Source: MGIIb-Q1 sp964342465
GTDB taxonomy: Archaea > Thermoplasmatota > Poseidoniia > Poseidoniales > Thalassarchaeaceae
Reading direction: 5' to 3'
Length of the DNA stretch: 64,000 bases
NCBI GenBank assembly: GCA_964342465.1
Contig: CAYFFQ010000004.1
Location: 1-64,000, forward strand
Positions within the stretch are counted from its first letter, which is position 1; each line of letters opens with the position of its first letter. Positions 36,215 to 44,728 of the stretch are shown piece by piece. Under the pieces are notes generated by a model that saw only the letters and a program-made list of their open reading frames with translations, did not search any database and was not told the DNA's origin. The position numbers and the translations under genes are program-made.

Positions 36215-36793
36215 TCAGACGGAGACGGCTCTGATGAGCCCCCTCAAAGGCACACCAGCAAGTTCGTTCTTCTCGGTCTTATTGACAAGGACCAAGCACA
36301 TCACCACCTTGGCCCCCTCATCCTGAAGTGAATTGATGGCGCCTCGCATGGTGTCGCCGCTGTTCAGCAGGTCATCGACGATGACTACATGACGTCCACC
36401 GACATTTCCATATTTCTGTGACAGGGCGCCGCCTCTGTCACCGACTGCACTACGGAAGATGGAGACTTCCGCACCTAACTGTGCAGCCGCGGACTGTGCG
36501 AAGAGGATTCCGTTCAGACTGATACCGACGATGGTATCAACTCCTGATGGAAAATGTTCGTCAACGATGTCAGCCATTATCATGCCGATGCCATCGATAC
36601 GCTGCGGTCGGACTCCGATGGTACGCCAACCGATTCGCACATCGTCCGGTTTTGCTTCCGGTGCGGATGTGCTCTGCAGCCAAGTGATGGTTGACTTCGA
36701 GATTGACATCTCGTCAGCGATCTGCTGGTCATTCAAACCCTGCTCCCTGAGTTCAAACACCTTGGCGCGCAATTCATCGACACTCAATGCCAT
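36215..36793 (-). CDS. gfcR: GfcR-type regulator: HTH plus orotate phosphoribosyltransferase-like domain
   Basis: This 192-residue protein has an N-terminal helix-turn-helix (LREQGLNDQQIADEMSISKSTITWLQ, about residues 15-40). It is fused to a type I phosphoribosyltransferase fold whose PRPP loop is HVVIVDDLLNSGDTMRGAI. This architecture is the archaeal GfcR/PyrE-like family, which in haloarchaea activates sugar-degradation genes. It may instead sense pyrimidine nucleotides or PRPP. It overlaps neither neighbour but is only 5 bp from lysS. Confidence 0.85.
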   Translation of the reverse strand: MALSVDELRAKVFELREQGLNDQQIADEMSISKSTITWLQSTSAPEAKPDDVRIGWRTIGVRPQRIDGIGMIMADIVDEHFPSGVDTIVGISLNGILFAQSAAAQLGAEVSIFRSAVGDRGGALSQKYGNVGGRHVVIVDDLLNSGDTMRGAINSLQDEGAKVVMCLVLVNKTEKNELAGVPLRGLIRAVSV

Positions 36794-36827
36794 TCAACTC
36801 CGAGGGTGAGCCGGATGACTATGAACC

Positions 36828-36844
36828 CACCGCCAAAGGCGGTG
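36828..36844 (-). terminator. small perfect hairpin downstream of dut
   Basis: The arms caccgcc and ggcggtg with an aaa loop lie between the dut stop and the gfcR start on the leftward strand. The stem is perfect at 7 bp but there is no clear T-run, so it could also be an intercistronic stabiliser. Confidence 0.35.
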
Positions 36845-36859
36845 TCTCCGACCGCGATT

Positions 36860-37309
36860 TCAGAATCTCCCAGTCGAGCCGAAACCACCTTCGCCACGCC
36901 TAGTCTCACCCAAGTCGTCGGCAGCGACTTCTGTGAAAATAACTTGAGGCAGAGCGGAGATTACCAATTGTGCCACTCTCTCCCCCTTCGGTATGGTGAA
37001 TGAATCCCCCTCGCCAATCCACATCATCAACACCATCAATTCGCCCCGATAGTCAGCGTCTATAGTTCCCGGCGCATTGGGTAGGATTAGCCCCCGAGCA
37101 GCCAACGAAGAGCGCGCTCTGACCTGCCCTTCCCACCCTGCTGGAATTGCGACTTTCAAACCGGTCTTTACTTTCACGGATGAACCCCTCGATACTGTGG
37201 TCTCCTCCACCGAATAGAGGTCCCATCCGGCAGCGAGTGCCGAACCTCTGGTTGGCTCCTTGGCATCCGTGTGAATCTTGGTGAATCTGACCTCCGTCGG
37301 CTCGCTCAT
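36860..37309 (-). CDS. dut: dUTP diphosphatase
   Basis: This 149-residue trimeric dUTPase converts dUTP to dUMP. The five family motifs are visible: AAGWDLYSVEE (1), ARSSLAARG (2), NAPGTIDADYRGELMV (3), GERVAQLVI (4) and the glycine-rich C-terminal arm RRGEGGFGSTGRF (5). The length is standard. It begins a leftward run dut - gfcR - lysS with short spacings. Confidence 0.95.
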   Translation of the reverse strand: MSEPTEVRFTKIHTDAKEPTRGSALAAGWDLYSVEETTVSRGSSVKVKTGLKVAIPAGWEGQVRARSSLAARGLILPNAPGTIDADYRGELMVLMMWIGEGDSFTIPKGERVAQLVISALPQVIFTEVAADDLGETRRGEGGFGSTGRF

Positions 37310-37424
37310 ACATCACTCGGAGAGCAGCAGCATTGTTGAATTAATGGTTGAGCCGATAGTCTCTCTCAACTGAATACTCCTGTTGAGACAGCAATCGTCG
37401 GGTGAATCCGTTGACTACTGCGAC

Positions 37425-37560
37425 GGCACTTCCAGTTGCCATGACTACATTAGACGCGCATCACCGGCTCGCACCCCCTCCATCACTGCGCCGGCACTTC
37501 CACTCGCCATGACTCCAGTAGACACCCATCACCGGCTCGCACCCCCCACTAAGGCCATCG
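37425..37560. repeat. 68-bp direct repeat, two copies, in a divergent junction
   Basis: The words ggcacttcca, gccatgact and catcaccggctcgcacccc recur 68 bp apart (37425 and 37493). The 420-bp space between dut and the aIF2-beta gene otherwise shows no gene. An open frame extends upstream of aIF2-beta but has no conserved sequence. Confidence 0.85.
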
Positions 37561-37728
37561 CACATTCACTGGGTTGGAGTGATGCAAAGGCGGCTCAGGT
37601 GCATGAATCGGTCATCTCCGAATGGACGAAATCTGCCGCCACACCATCTCCCATCTCGAATGAGGGGGCTGGATGGAATGGCGAAGCGAGACGGTGGCCT
37701 TAACAGGGGTGCGCAGGTCGGCGGAACG

Positions 37729-38139
37729 ATGGCAGACTTCGACTATGAGTCCCTGCTCAACCGAGCCCGCGAGAACATCCCCCAAGACCTTTCATCCTCA
37801 GCTCGCTGGAAACTTCCTGAGCCCGATGTTCTGATTGAAGGCAGCCAAACCATCATCCGCAACTTCACGGACATCGTTGACATGATGGACCGCGACGGCA
37901 ACCACGTCTACCATTTTCTCCAGAACGAATTGGGTACATCTGGGACAAGGGAGGAGCGAAGAGTTCTCCTGAAAGGCAGAATACCTCCTAAGAGAATCAG
38001 ACAGAAAATCGGAAATTATGTCAAGACCTTTGTCCTGTGTGGGCAGTGTACAGCACCGGATACACGTTTCATCAAGGAGGACAGAACGACCCTCCTGAAA
38101 TGTCAGGCCTGTGGGGCGACACGTCCGGTGAAACTCTGA
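37729..38139 (+). CDS. eif2b: translation initiation factor aIF2 subunit beta
   Basis: This 136-residue subunit of the initiator-tRNA-binding aIF2 complex has the N-terminal helix that contacts the gamma subunit (DFDYESLLNRARENIP). The central alpha-beta domain (TIIRNFTDIVDMMDRDGNHVYHFL) and the C-terminal zinc ribbon (VLCGQC ... LKCQACG) are intact. The frame is open for 50 codons upstream, but the ATG at 37729, preceded by aggtcgg, gives the normal family start. It is monocistronic. Confidence 0.95.
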   Translation: MADFDYESLLNRARENIPQDLSSSARWKLPEPDVLIEGSQTIIRNFTDIVDMMDRDGNHVYHFLQNELGTSGTREERRVLLKGRIPPKRIRQKIGNYVKTFVLCGQCTAPDTRFIKEDRTTLLKCQACGATRPVKL

Positions 38140-38189
38140 CCGCCCTCTGTTGGCACAGCCCGTTGTGCGAGCCTCCCACCTTCCGTAGT

Positions 38190-38435
38190 TACGCCAACCG
38201 CTCCGCATACCCCGCCTGAGGGGCCAGTTTCCTTCCGTAGCCTCGCCAACCTCTCCGCATACCCCGCCTGAGGGGCCAGTTTCCTTNNNNNNNNNNNNNN
38301 NNNNNNNNNNNNNNNNNNNNNNNNNNNNNNNNNNNNNNNNNNNNNNNNNNNNNNNNNNNNNNNNNNNNNNNNNNNNNNNNNNNNNNCCTCTCCGCATACC
38401 CCGCCTGAGGGGCCAGTTTCCTTCCGTAGCCTCGC
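38190..38435. repeat. 52-bp tandem repeat interrupted by an assembly gap, in a convergent junction
   Basis: The word gcataccccgcctgagggg occurs at 38205, 38257 and again at 38392 after the gap, with the associated gccagtttccttccgtag. The period is 52 bp. The real copy number is hidden by the N run. It lies between the aIF2-beta and ppsA 3' ends. Confidence 0.9.
38287..38386. other. assembly gap of 100 N
   Basis: Exactly 100 undetermined bases inside the 52-bp repeat array, a placeholder rather than a measured distance. Confidence 0.98.
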
Positions 38436-38520
38436 CAACCTATGGTGACGCTCTGTGGGTAGGAGTTGATTTCTCCTTTCAACCGGTTATCGGATGAATG
38501 GGTTGGGAATCGGGTGGATT

Positions 38521-41166
38521 TCAATCAATGCCAGCCTCAGCTTCGGCAACGGAGAGCCGAACCGCCATAGCAGTATCAGGAGTCACGGAGATGCTTGAGA
38601 TCCCACATTCGATGAGGAAGGCTGGAAATTCCTCCGGATAGTCGGAGGGGGCTTGACCACAGATTCCGATCTCCAAGCCGGCCCCCTTGAACGATTGTAC
38701 GGCGAGGCGAATCATGTTCTTCACCGCCGGTGAACGGGCATCAACCGGATGTTGGTATCCCTCCAAGTCATCTCTCGAGACAGCATATACCGTCTGAACG
38801 AGGTCGTTAGAGCCGATTGAACCGCCAGAGAGTTCCATCTTCTCGATGAACCTCTCGGCATCAATCACATTGGATGGGAGTTCCACCATGACGAAGAGAG
38901 GCACACCCTGCTGGGGGCCAACCCCGTGTTGGTTGAGGAGTTCTTTGACCCCTTCACCCTCCTCCGGTGAGCGACAAAAGGGGACCATTAGTTGCAGATT
39001 GTCCAACCCGAAGTCGCGCACGACAGAGGCCATGGCCGCGAGTTCCATCTCGAAAGCCGGCTTGAAGTTCTCGTCGAGGTATCTCGATGCCCCTCGCCAC
39101 GCGATCATGGGGTTCTCCTCGTACGGCTCGAAAATCCTGCCGCCGAGCAGTTCACGATATTCGTTCGATTTGAAGTCCGAGAGACGGACGAGGACTGGCC
39201 TCGGGTGGAAGGATGCGCAAATCAACCCAACCCCCTCCCTGAGTTTGTCGATGAACAACTCCCTCTTGTCATCATAACACCAAGCGCGTCTTCTGACTGC
39301 GTCAACCGCCGCTTCGATGTCAGGCAGAATCGCCTCATTCCTCAGGACATCAAGGTATGGTTGCAATCCGCTACCAATTTCGCCCGAAGAGAGAAATCTC
39401 TCCAACTCTTCAAAATGAACGAAGGTAAGTGGATGAATCCCTACTTCAGCAGAGAGCACGAATTCAATGCGTGCGAGACCGACTCCATCAACAGGGAGTT
39501 GCGAGTCGGTGAGGGATTTAGTGGGAAATCCGACATTCAACTTGATTTTCGTCTTCAGTGGAATGTCGGAGTCTATCTCCACCTCCTCGATTTCGAACGG
39601 ATGAGTGCCAGCATAAATGTATCCGGTATCACCCTCAGCACAACTTCCGGTGACTTCAGCGAGATTCCCCAGACTCATCGCATCAGCACAACCAACGATG
39701 GCAGGAATGCCGAATTCCCGAGCGATGATGGCCGCGTGTGAAGTCCGACCACCCTTTCTCGTCACTATCATCGACGCCTGTTTCATCAGCGGCTCCCAAT
39801 CCGGGGTCGTCATCTCAGTGACGAGAACATCACCCTCGACAAAGACCCGTTCCTCGTATGGGATTTCATCTTCCCTGATGCCATCGGATACCTTCTTCCT
39901 GTTGGCTCGCTTACCGGACACAACCTGCTCATAACTATGGAAGAGGCGCACTCTCCCCCTGCCGATTCTCTTGCCGACCGCTTGACCAGTCGCAAGAACA
40001 GCACCCTTCTTTTTCAGAGAGGATGCTAAAGCGTCATCCATTCTATAGCGAATCAACTTTGCTTTCTCACGCTTTGAGTGAACCGTTTCTGGGCGCGCTT
40101 GCACGATATACAACTCGCCATTGAGACCATCCTTCGCCCATTCGATGTCCATCGCCATCCCGTAATGTGATTCAATCGCCAACCCCATCTCTGCCAATCT
40201 CCGACACTCCAGCGATGTCAGGGCCCACGCTCTCCTCTCTTCGATGGGAACATGGACGGTTGTCACCTCGTTGACACCACCCTCGGCGTAGACCATGCGC
40301 ATGTCCTTTCCGCCTAGGTGCCGATGAACAACAGCGAACTTCTCTTTGCGAAGCCCCTCTTTCCACACCGTGAATGTGTCAGGAGATACCGAACCCTGTA
40401 CTACGAGTTCTCCCAATCCGTAAGATGCAGCGATGTGAATGACGCCATCATGGCCTGAATCGGGGTCAATTGTGAACATCACGCCGGAGGATGCCTTGTC
40501 CGAGCGAACCATCTTCATGATGACCACCGCTAGGGAACTATTCAGAGGGTCCATTCCCTTCTCAAGTTGGTATCCAACCGCCCTCTCAGTGAACAGGCTG
40601 GCTACACACTGTCGCCATTTCTGAATCACCGCCCTCTCGCCACTGACATTGAGAAATGATTCATATTGGCCGGCAAAGGATGCATCGGCCGAGTCTTCGG
40701 TGGTGGCCGATGAGCGGACGGCGACATCAGTTCCTTTGCCGTACTGCTCACACAACTGACTGTATGCTGAGATGATGGCTTGACGAATAGTTTCAGGAAC
40801 CGGAGTGTCTCTGACGATTCCTCGAGCCAATGATGCCCTGCCATGCAGGTCGAGCAGGTCATCCCCCTTCACTCCTCTGAGGCAGATGTTGAGAGCCTCA
40901 GCGAGAGTGGAAGAGGCAATCGCCTCGGCGCGGATGTCCTCCACACCCTCTGGGTTGCGGACATTGCTCCAGATATTCGGTTGCACCGATTGGTGGATGA
41001 ACTGCAGATAGGCATCCGTAGTCACGGTGAAGCCGTTTGGAACCGTCACCCCAGCATCGACAAGATTCTGATGCATCTCACCGAGAGATGCACCCTTGCC
41101 TCCGACTCTTTCAGCACCATCCATTCCCGCCTCATGGAACCACTCGATGAATTGTGAATCAGCCAT
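38521..41166 (-). CDS. ppsA: phosphoenolpyruvate synthase
   Basis: This 881-residue enzyme makes PEP from pyruvate and ATP, the entry step of gluconeogenesis. The N-terminal PPDK/ATP-grasp domain starts at VGGKGASLGEM and includes the conserved SSATTEDSADASFAGQYES. The phosphohistidine domain has GGRTSHAAIIAREFGIPAIVGC. The C-terminal barrel carries FSRP-type and IGICGQAPSD motifs with the catalytic Cys. A variation is a slightly longer central region. It is monocistronic, with a visible promoter and an inverted repeat upstream. Confidence 0.95.
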   Translation of the reverse strand: MADSQFIEWFHEAGMDGAERVGGKGASLGEMHQNLVDAGVTVPNGFTVTTDAYLQFIHQSVQPNIWSNVRNPEGVEDIRAEAIASSTLAEALNICLRGVKGDDLLDLHGRASLARGIVRDTPVPETIRQAIISAYSQLCEQYGKGTDVAVRSSATTEDSADASFAGQYESFLNVSGERAVIQKWRQCVASLFTERAVGYQLEKGMDPLNSSLAVVIMKMVRSDKASSGVMFTIDPDSGHDGVIHIAASYGLGELVVQGSVSPDTFTVWKEGLRKEKFAVVHRHLGGKDMRMVYAEGGVNEVTTVHVPIEERRAWALTSLECRRLAEMGLAIESHYGMAMDIEWAKDGLNGELYIVQARPETVHSKREKAKLIRYRMDDALASSLKKKGAVLATGQAVGKRIGRGRVRLFHSYEQVVSGKRANRKKVSDGIREDEIPYEERVFVEGDVLVTEMTTPDWEPLMKQASMIVTRKGGRTSHAAIIAREFGIPAIVGCADAMSLGNLAEVTGSCAEGDTGYIYAGTHPFEIEEVEIDSDIPLKTKIKLNVGFPTKSLTDSQLPVDGVGLARIEFVLSAEVGIHPLTFVHFEELERFLSSGEIGSGLQPYLDVLRNEAILPDIEAAVDAVRRRAWCYDDKRELFIDKLREGVGLICASFHPRPVLVRLSDFKSNEYRELLGGRIFEPYEENPMIAWRGASRYLDENFKPAFEMELAAMASVVRDFGLDNLQLMVPFCRSPEEGEGVKELLNQHGVGPQQGVPLFVMVELPSNVIDAERFIEKMELSGGSIGSNDLVQTVYAVSRDDLEGYQHPVDARSPAVKNMIRLAVQSFKGAGLEIGICGQAPSDYPEEFPAFLIECGISSISVTPDTAMAVRLSVAEAEAGID

Positions 41167-41177
41167 TGCGCCCGCCT

Positions 41178-41197
41178 CTGCCGATGGTCATCGGCAG
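41178..41197 (-). promoter_or_regulatory. perfect inverted repeat in the ppsA leader
   Basis: The arms ctgccgat and atcggcag with a 4-nt spacer lie 12-31 nt upstream of the ppsA start codon. They fall at the expected transcription start for the TATA-like element at 41216-41227. It could be an operator bound by a dimeric regulator. Confidence 0.5.
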
Positions 41198-41215
41198 CCG
41201 AGTGGGTGTTGAGGC

Positions 41216-41227
41216 GGTAAATAATCG
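41216..41227 (-). promoter_or_regulatory. TATA-like element of ppsA
   Basis: On the minus strand this region reads cgattatttacc, an AT-rich box about 55 nt upstream of the ppsA ATG. It would place the start site close to 41194, on the inverted repeat. Confidence 0.4.
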
Positions 41228-41344
41228 TGAGGTGGTGTGGAAAGTAAACTTAGCATGGCCGTTTTTTCTTACTAAAAGCACTTTTCACCAACTCATCGCA
41301 ACATCAACGAATTCGACCCTTATGGGTGAGTTGAAGGGCTTTTT

Positions 41345-41420
41345 GGGTGGCAGGGTCAATCCCACACATCACCGTCAACTTTGTATTTTCAGGAGGGTGG
41401 TAGGGTTAATCCTACACTTT
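41345..41420. repeat. 50-bp direct repeat, two diverged copies
   Basis: The word gtggnagggtnaatccnacac occurs at 41347 and 41397. It lies 3' of the leftward hypothetical gene and 5' of ppsA. The remainder of 41228-41344 shows nothing recognisable. Confidence 0.6.
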
Positions 41421-41454
41421 ACCATGGTCTGAATAGTCGAGAAGAACGATTTTT

Positions 41455-41910
41455 TCAGCCCCACACATGGCTGTCGTCGTAGTCACTGCTCTTCTTCTCG
41501 GAATCTTCGTGGATGGTTTTTCGCCTTTTCTGGTCATCCCGTTCGTACTTATGTTGGTTATCGTCATCGATGTAGGCTGGCCTCATGTGGGCTACTAAAA
41601 TGACATCGACTACGGCACCTTTTGAGATGCGGTGGAATCTGCCGTCCTCAGTCACGAGTTCAAAGAAGCTCTTGTAGGTCCCGAGTAGCCTACCACGAAT
41701 GCACGGTTGCATGTCCTCGGGAATGACTCGTCTGTTCAGTAGAACCTCGACGATGTCATCTTGTCGCAATCCAGACCTCCTGTCGAGGAGGGGTCCATTC
41801 AATACATCCACATATTCTGAAATGTCAGGTTTTCCCAGTTCTTCCCAAAATGGAATAGCCCAATCAGGAAGGTCTCCACTTGGCGAATCATCCTCTTTTC
41901 CTCCGGTCAT
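41455..41910 (-). CDS. hypothetical acidic protein
   Basis: This soluble protein of about 151 residues has a central folded-looking part (LPDWAIPFWEELGKPDISEYVDVLNG and IRGRLLGTYKSFFELVTEDGRFHRIS). The latter could be an Sm- or SH3-like small barrel. A highly charged, probably disordered tail rich in Asp, Lys and Ser follows. I do not recognise the family. The ATG at 41910 is preferred to the frame opening at 41982. It lies downstream of the NOG1-type GTPase on the same strand. Confidence 0.6.
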   Translation of the reverse strand: MTGGKEDDSPSGDLPDWAIPFWEELGKPDISEYVDVLNGPLLDRRSGLRQDDIVEVLLNRRVIPEDMQPCIRGRLLGTYKSFFELVTEDGRFHRISKGAVVDVILVAHMRPAYIDDDNQHKYERDDQKRRKTIHEDSEKKSSDYDDSHVWG

Positions 41911-42056
41911 TAACCTCACCCGTAACACTCTGGGGGGCCCGACCCTACTAAAGCAAATCCCCTTCTCTGGTGTTTGGAACAACCGAGCGTACCACTTGAG
42001 AATTCAATTCTGAGAGGTTTCCGAGTGTATCGGTGGACCAGCCACAATCCAGTCAA

Positions 42057-43100
42057 TCACCGTTCTTTGCGCGGCCAGTCATCTGGCAATTTGAGTGGGT
42101 CGGTGATCTCATCAGCGCCGATGCGGTTGACCAATTCGTTCCGAAGAGTCTCGATAGCCCACCCTTCGACCGCAGAAATGCACAGATGACCACTTTCCGG
42201 ATTCACACCTCCCTCGACTCCGAGTAAGTCGGCCTTTCCGTCCACGACCATCAGGGGGGTCTGGGGGAGGAACTTGGCCACTTCGGCGAGGAGATTCTGT
42301 TGTGAGGTTAGAGGTGTCCCTCCATGTTCTGAAGGGTCAAGGAGAAAGAGGACAATCGAACCGATGTGTTGCAGTGCAACTATTGCCTGCATCTCTATCT
42401 GGTTTCTGTCGGCCATTGGTCGGTCGAGCAGGCCGGGGGTATCGACCATCTGATAGCGGCGACGGCGATGAGTGAAGTGGCCGACATGCAGTTGTTGGGT
42501 GGTGAAAGGATAACTCGCCACCTCCGGCTCATTGCTCGAGAGTACGCCTATCAATGCCGATTTACCAACATTGGGGGCACCAGCGACAACAATACATGGC
42601 TCACTTGTATCGATTGTCGGTAGTTGGCGGAGTTGGTCGCGCGCTCTGTTGAGCCAGATTAGTGAAGGGTTGATTTGGTCGATTATCGACGAGATGCGAC
42701 CGTATGCTTCTCGCCGTCGGGAGTGCATCGCATCAATGTTGACCATGCGAGAAATTTGTTTCTCGTATTTTTTCGAGAGATTCATTACCTGTGCGGCCGC
42801 CCAATCCAAATTGGAAAGATGATGTCGGTAGGGGTCACATCCGACAGCGGCGTCTATCAACGCTCGGTCAAAATCCGATTGTTGGTCCAGTGATGGCCAC
42901 TTCTGAACATATCCTCTGATGGTCGAATCAAGAACATCGCTTGCCGACTGAATCATCCGTACCATCTGCTTGCGGGTCCTGAATTGGCGGTCGGAATCTT
43001 CAACAGAATCCTTAGCCTTGCCAGCCCTGCTATAGGCCTTGTCCAACAATTCATCGGAGAGCAGAACTGTGGGCAGTTTCTTCCACTGCACGACGGTCAT
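42057..43100 (-). CDS. NOG1-type GTPase
   Basis: This GTPase of about 347 residues has an N-terminal helical bundle and an OBG/NOG1-type G domain. G1 is GAPNVGKSA, the switch I Thr is in ASYPFTTQQLHVG, and G3 is DTPGLLDRP. The G4 position reads VVDGKADLL, which departs from the usual NKxD. Archaeal homologues are thought to act in 60S-type ribosome assembly. The frame opens at 43253, but that would overlap a 39-codon zinc-ribbon gene, and the ATG at 43100 gives the family N-terminus. Confidence 0.82.
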   Translation of the reverse strand: MTVVQWKKLPTVLLSDELLDKAYSRAGKAKDSVEDSDRQFRTRKQMVRMIQSASDVLDSTIRGYVQKWPSLDQQSDFDRALIDAAVGCDPYRHHLSNLDWAAAQVMNLSKKYEKQISRMVNIDAMHSRRREAYGRISSIIDQINPSLIWLNRARDQLRQLPTIDTSEPCIVVAGAPNVGKSALIGVLSSNEPEVASYPFTTQQLHVGHFTHRRRRYQMVDTPGLLDRPMADRNQIEMQAIVALQHIGSIVLFLLDPSEHGGTPLTSQQNLLAEVAKFLPQTPLMVVDGKADLLGVEGGVNPESGHLCISAVEGWAIETLRNELVNRIGADEITDPLKLPDDWPRKER

Positions 43101-43233
43101 CACACTCGCCTCAACCCCACCCCAGCGACCATCCTTCTTGAATCCGCAAGGTGGTGGTCGCTGGTTCGCCTCAGAACCATGACTTTGACACAATGTGCAG
43201 AAAGCAGCCCAGAATGTGGGGCGCTCTTGGGAC

Positions 43234-43353
43234 TCAGTTGGTCGATGAAACATGGCCGCAGCGAGTGCAGTAGACCTTGTGGCCGTAGTGAGTGTGCTGC
43301 AAACCCTCTATGGCGATTCCAACCCCGCATCCTTGACACTTGAATCCGGACAT
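43234..43353 (-). CDS. 39-residue zinc-ribbon microprotein
   Basis: Reading leftward from the ATG at 43353, an uninterrupted frame encodes 39 residues with two CxxC pairs (KCQGCG near the start and YCTRCGH near the end), separated by a His-rich loop (LQHTHYGHK). The pairing and spacing are those of a minimal zinc ribbon. It ends 133 bp before the GTPase start on the same strand. It is too short for ordinary gene callers. The ordered Cys pairs make chance unlikely. Confidence 0.6.
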   Translation of the reverse strand: MSGFKCQGCGVGIAIEGLQHTHYGHKVYCTRCGHVSSTN

Positions 43354-43464
43354 GCCATCTCCGACCCTGCGAGATTGATTGGGTTCTTCAAGTTAGGGGG
43401 GTGGTAATCACTTGAAGATTCTCAACGGGGATTTACTGTAGCCCATGCGGGCGGGTGTCCGAAA

Positions 43465-43640
43465 AACCTCTGCAGTCCACTCCGAGGAAGGTGGAATATC
43501 TTCACTCATACACTTAGGGTGCGCCCAAAAAACTCTGCAGTCCACTCCGAGGAAGGTGGAATATCTTCACTCATACACTTAGGGTGCGCCCAAAAAACTC
43601 TGCAGTCCACTCCGAGGAAGGTGGAATGTCTTCACCCAGA
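43465..43640. repeat. 65-bp tandem repeat, about 2.6 copies
   Basis: The word tgcagtccactccgaggaagg recurs at 43471, 43536 and 43601, exactly 65 bp apart, with nearly identical copies. It reaches into the last codons of the membrane-protein gene at 43632. Frames through it are not called. Confidence 0.92.
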
Positions 43641-44237
43641 CTTCCTGAATTTCACTGGGAAAGCCATTTGGATGCCGGCGAGACCAAGGGTCAAACCGAC
43701 AACAGCGAGGAATGCCCCAGGCCAGAATCCGAGTCCGACGCTGTAGGTATAAGTGACAATGTTGGTGTCAAGAGTGATAGTTCCAGCCCTCCCTCCGGTG
43801 ATGAAACGAGTTGTGCCCGGCTCCAATGACCACTCCATCCCCTCAGTCGAATCGGGGCCGCCAGCGATGATATCGAAGTCAGACGCGCGGCATCCAGTCA
43901 ATCCCTGCTCGTTGGGTGAACACTTCTCCCAATCGACTTTTTCGGCGTCGACCACGCCAATCCAAGCATCACTACCATGGTCCCAATACATCGATACCGA
44001 GACATCTAAGAGGGTGAAAGGCATGGGGACGGAGAGATTATCTTGATTCATTCCGACCTCACATGAACTGTCCGAACCAGCCGCACAGGGGGGGATAGGA
44101 ACCCCCACACTGCTCGCCTCGGACGTGTATCCGATGGCACCAACAAGCACCAACAATATGCAGAATGCTCCCGTAGCCAGCGGCAGAGCCGAGAGAATGC
44201 GCACCATCATCAATACGAACCTGAAGGGTGGAGCCAT
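43632..44237 (-). CDS. membrane protein with an extracellular domain, unknown function
   Basis: This 201-residue protein has an N-terminal hydrophobic helix (PLATGAFCILLVLVGAIGY). A predicted extracytoplasmic domain of about 120 residues has four cysteines (PCAAGSDSSC, KCSPNEQGLTGC) that could form two disulfides. A C-terminal helix (GFWPGAFLAVVGLTLGLAGI) is followed by a short basic tail. No family is recognised. It is last in the leftward run from pyrH. Confidence 0.65.
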   Translation of the reverse strand: MAPPFRFVLMMVRILSALPLATGAFCILLVLVGAIGYTSEASSVGVPIPPCAAGSDSSCEVGMNQDNLSVPMPFTLLDVSVSMYWDHGSDAWIGVVDAEKVDWEKCSPNEQGLTGCRASDFDIIAGGPDSTEGMEWSLEPGTTRFITGGRAGTITLDTNIVTYTYSVGLGFWPGAFLAVVGLTLGLAGIQMAFPVKFRKSG

Positions 44238-44244
44238 TCAAACC

Positions 44245-44345
44245 TTCGCCGATTTCACCTCGCCTGTTTGAGTCCTTGTAGTGCGCCTCACGGGGCGGTT
44301 TCTCCTTACCTGTTTGACTCCTTGTGGTCAGTCCCACGGGTCGAT
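44245..44345. repeat. 48-bp direct repeat next to the 90-bp array
   Basis: Two similar units (cctgtttgantccttgtngt followed by cncacggg and gatttctc-like words) lie about 48 bp apart immediately left of the 90-bp array. They are diverged from each other and partly share words with the larger unit. Confidence 0.5.
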
Positions 44346-44728
44346 TTCTCATCATCCGGAGGGTCATGGTGGTGCGCCTCGGGGATTGAGTTATCCTCAT
44401 CCGGCGAGCCATGGTGGTGTGACTCAGGGGTCGATTTCTCCTCATCCGGAGGGTCATGGTGGTGCGCCTCGGAGATTGAGTTATCCTCATCCGGCGAGCC
44501 ATAGTGGTGTGACTCAGGGGTCGATTTCTCATCATCCGGAGGGTCATGGTGGTGCGCCTCGGAGATTGAGTTATCCTCATCCGGCGAGCCATAGTGGTGT
44601 GACTCAGGGGTCGATTTCTCCTCATCCGGTGGGCAATTTTGGTGTGCTACGCCATGGCCTAAATCTGGTTCTGCTACTCTGTAGGAATAGGCCAGGCGCA
44701 TTCGCGGTTCCCGAATGAGTGGATTCAA
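44306..44728 (-). CDS. possible His-rich, acidic repeat protein
   Basis: An open frame of 140 codons begins with a TTG that overlaps the stop of the upstream zinc-ribbon gene (TTGA). After about 30 residues it consists of a 30-residue repeat with His clusters and acidic loops (SHHYGSPDEDNSI, EAHHHDPPDDEK), 3.5 copies. The His/Asp-rich composition would suit metal binding. Other frames through the same 90-bp repeat are also open, because the period is divisible by three. Translation is therefore not proven and the call is tentative. Confidence 0.35.
   Translation of the reverse strand: MNPLIREPRMRLAYSYRVAEPDLGHGVAHQNCPPDEEKSTPESHHYGSPDEDNSISEAHHHDPPDDEKSTPESHHYGSPDEDNSISEAHHHDPPDEEKSTPESHHHGSPDEDNSIPEAHHHDPPDDEKSTRGTDHKESNR
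44335..44635. repeat. 90-bp tandem repeat, about 3.4 copies
   Basis: The word tcgatttctc recurs at 44341, 44431, 44521 and 44611, exactly 90 bp apart. Each unit contains catccggagggtcatggtgg and a cctcatccggcgagcc block. The copies differ at only a few bases. Confidence 0.95.

Noticed and set aside
44281..44718. Plus-strand frame through the 90-bp array
   Set aside because: It has a low-complexity His/Gly/Ser composition and no start context. Opposing frames through the same array are equally open.
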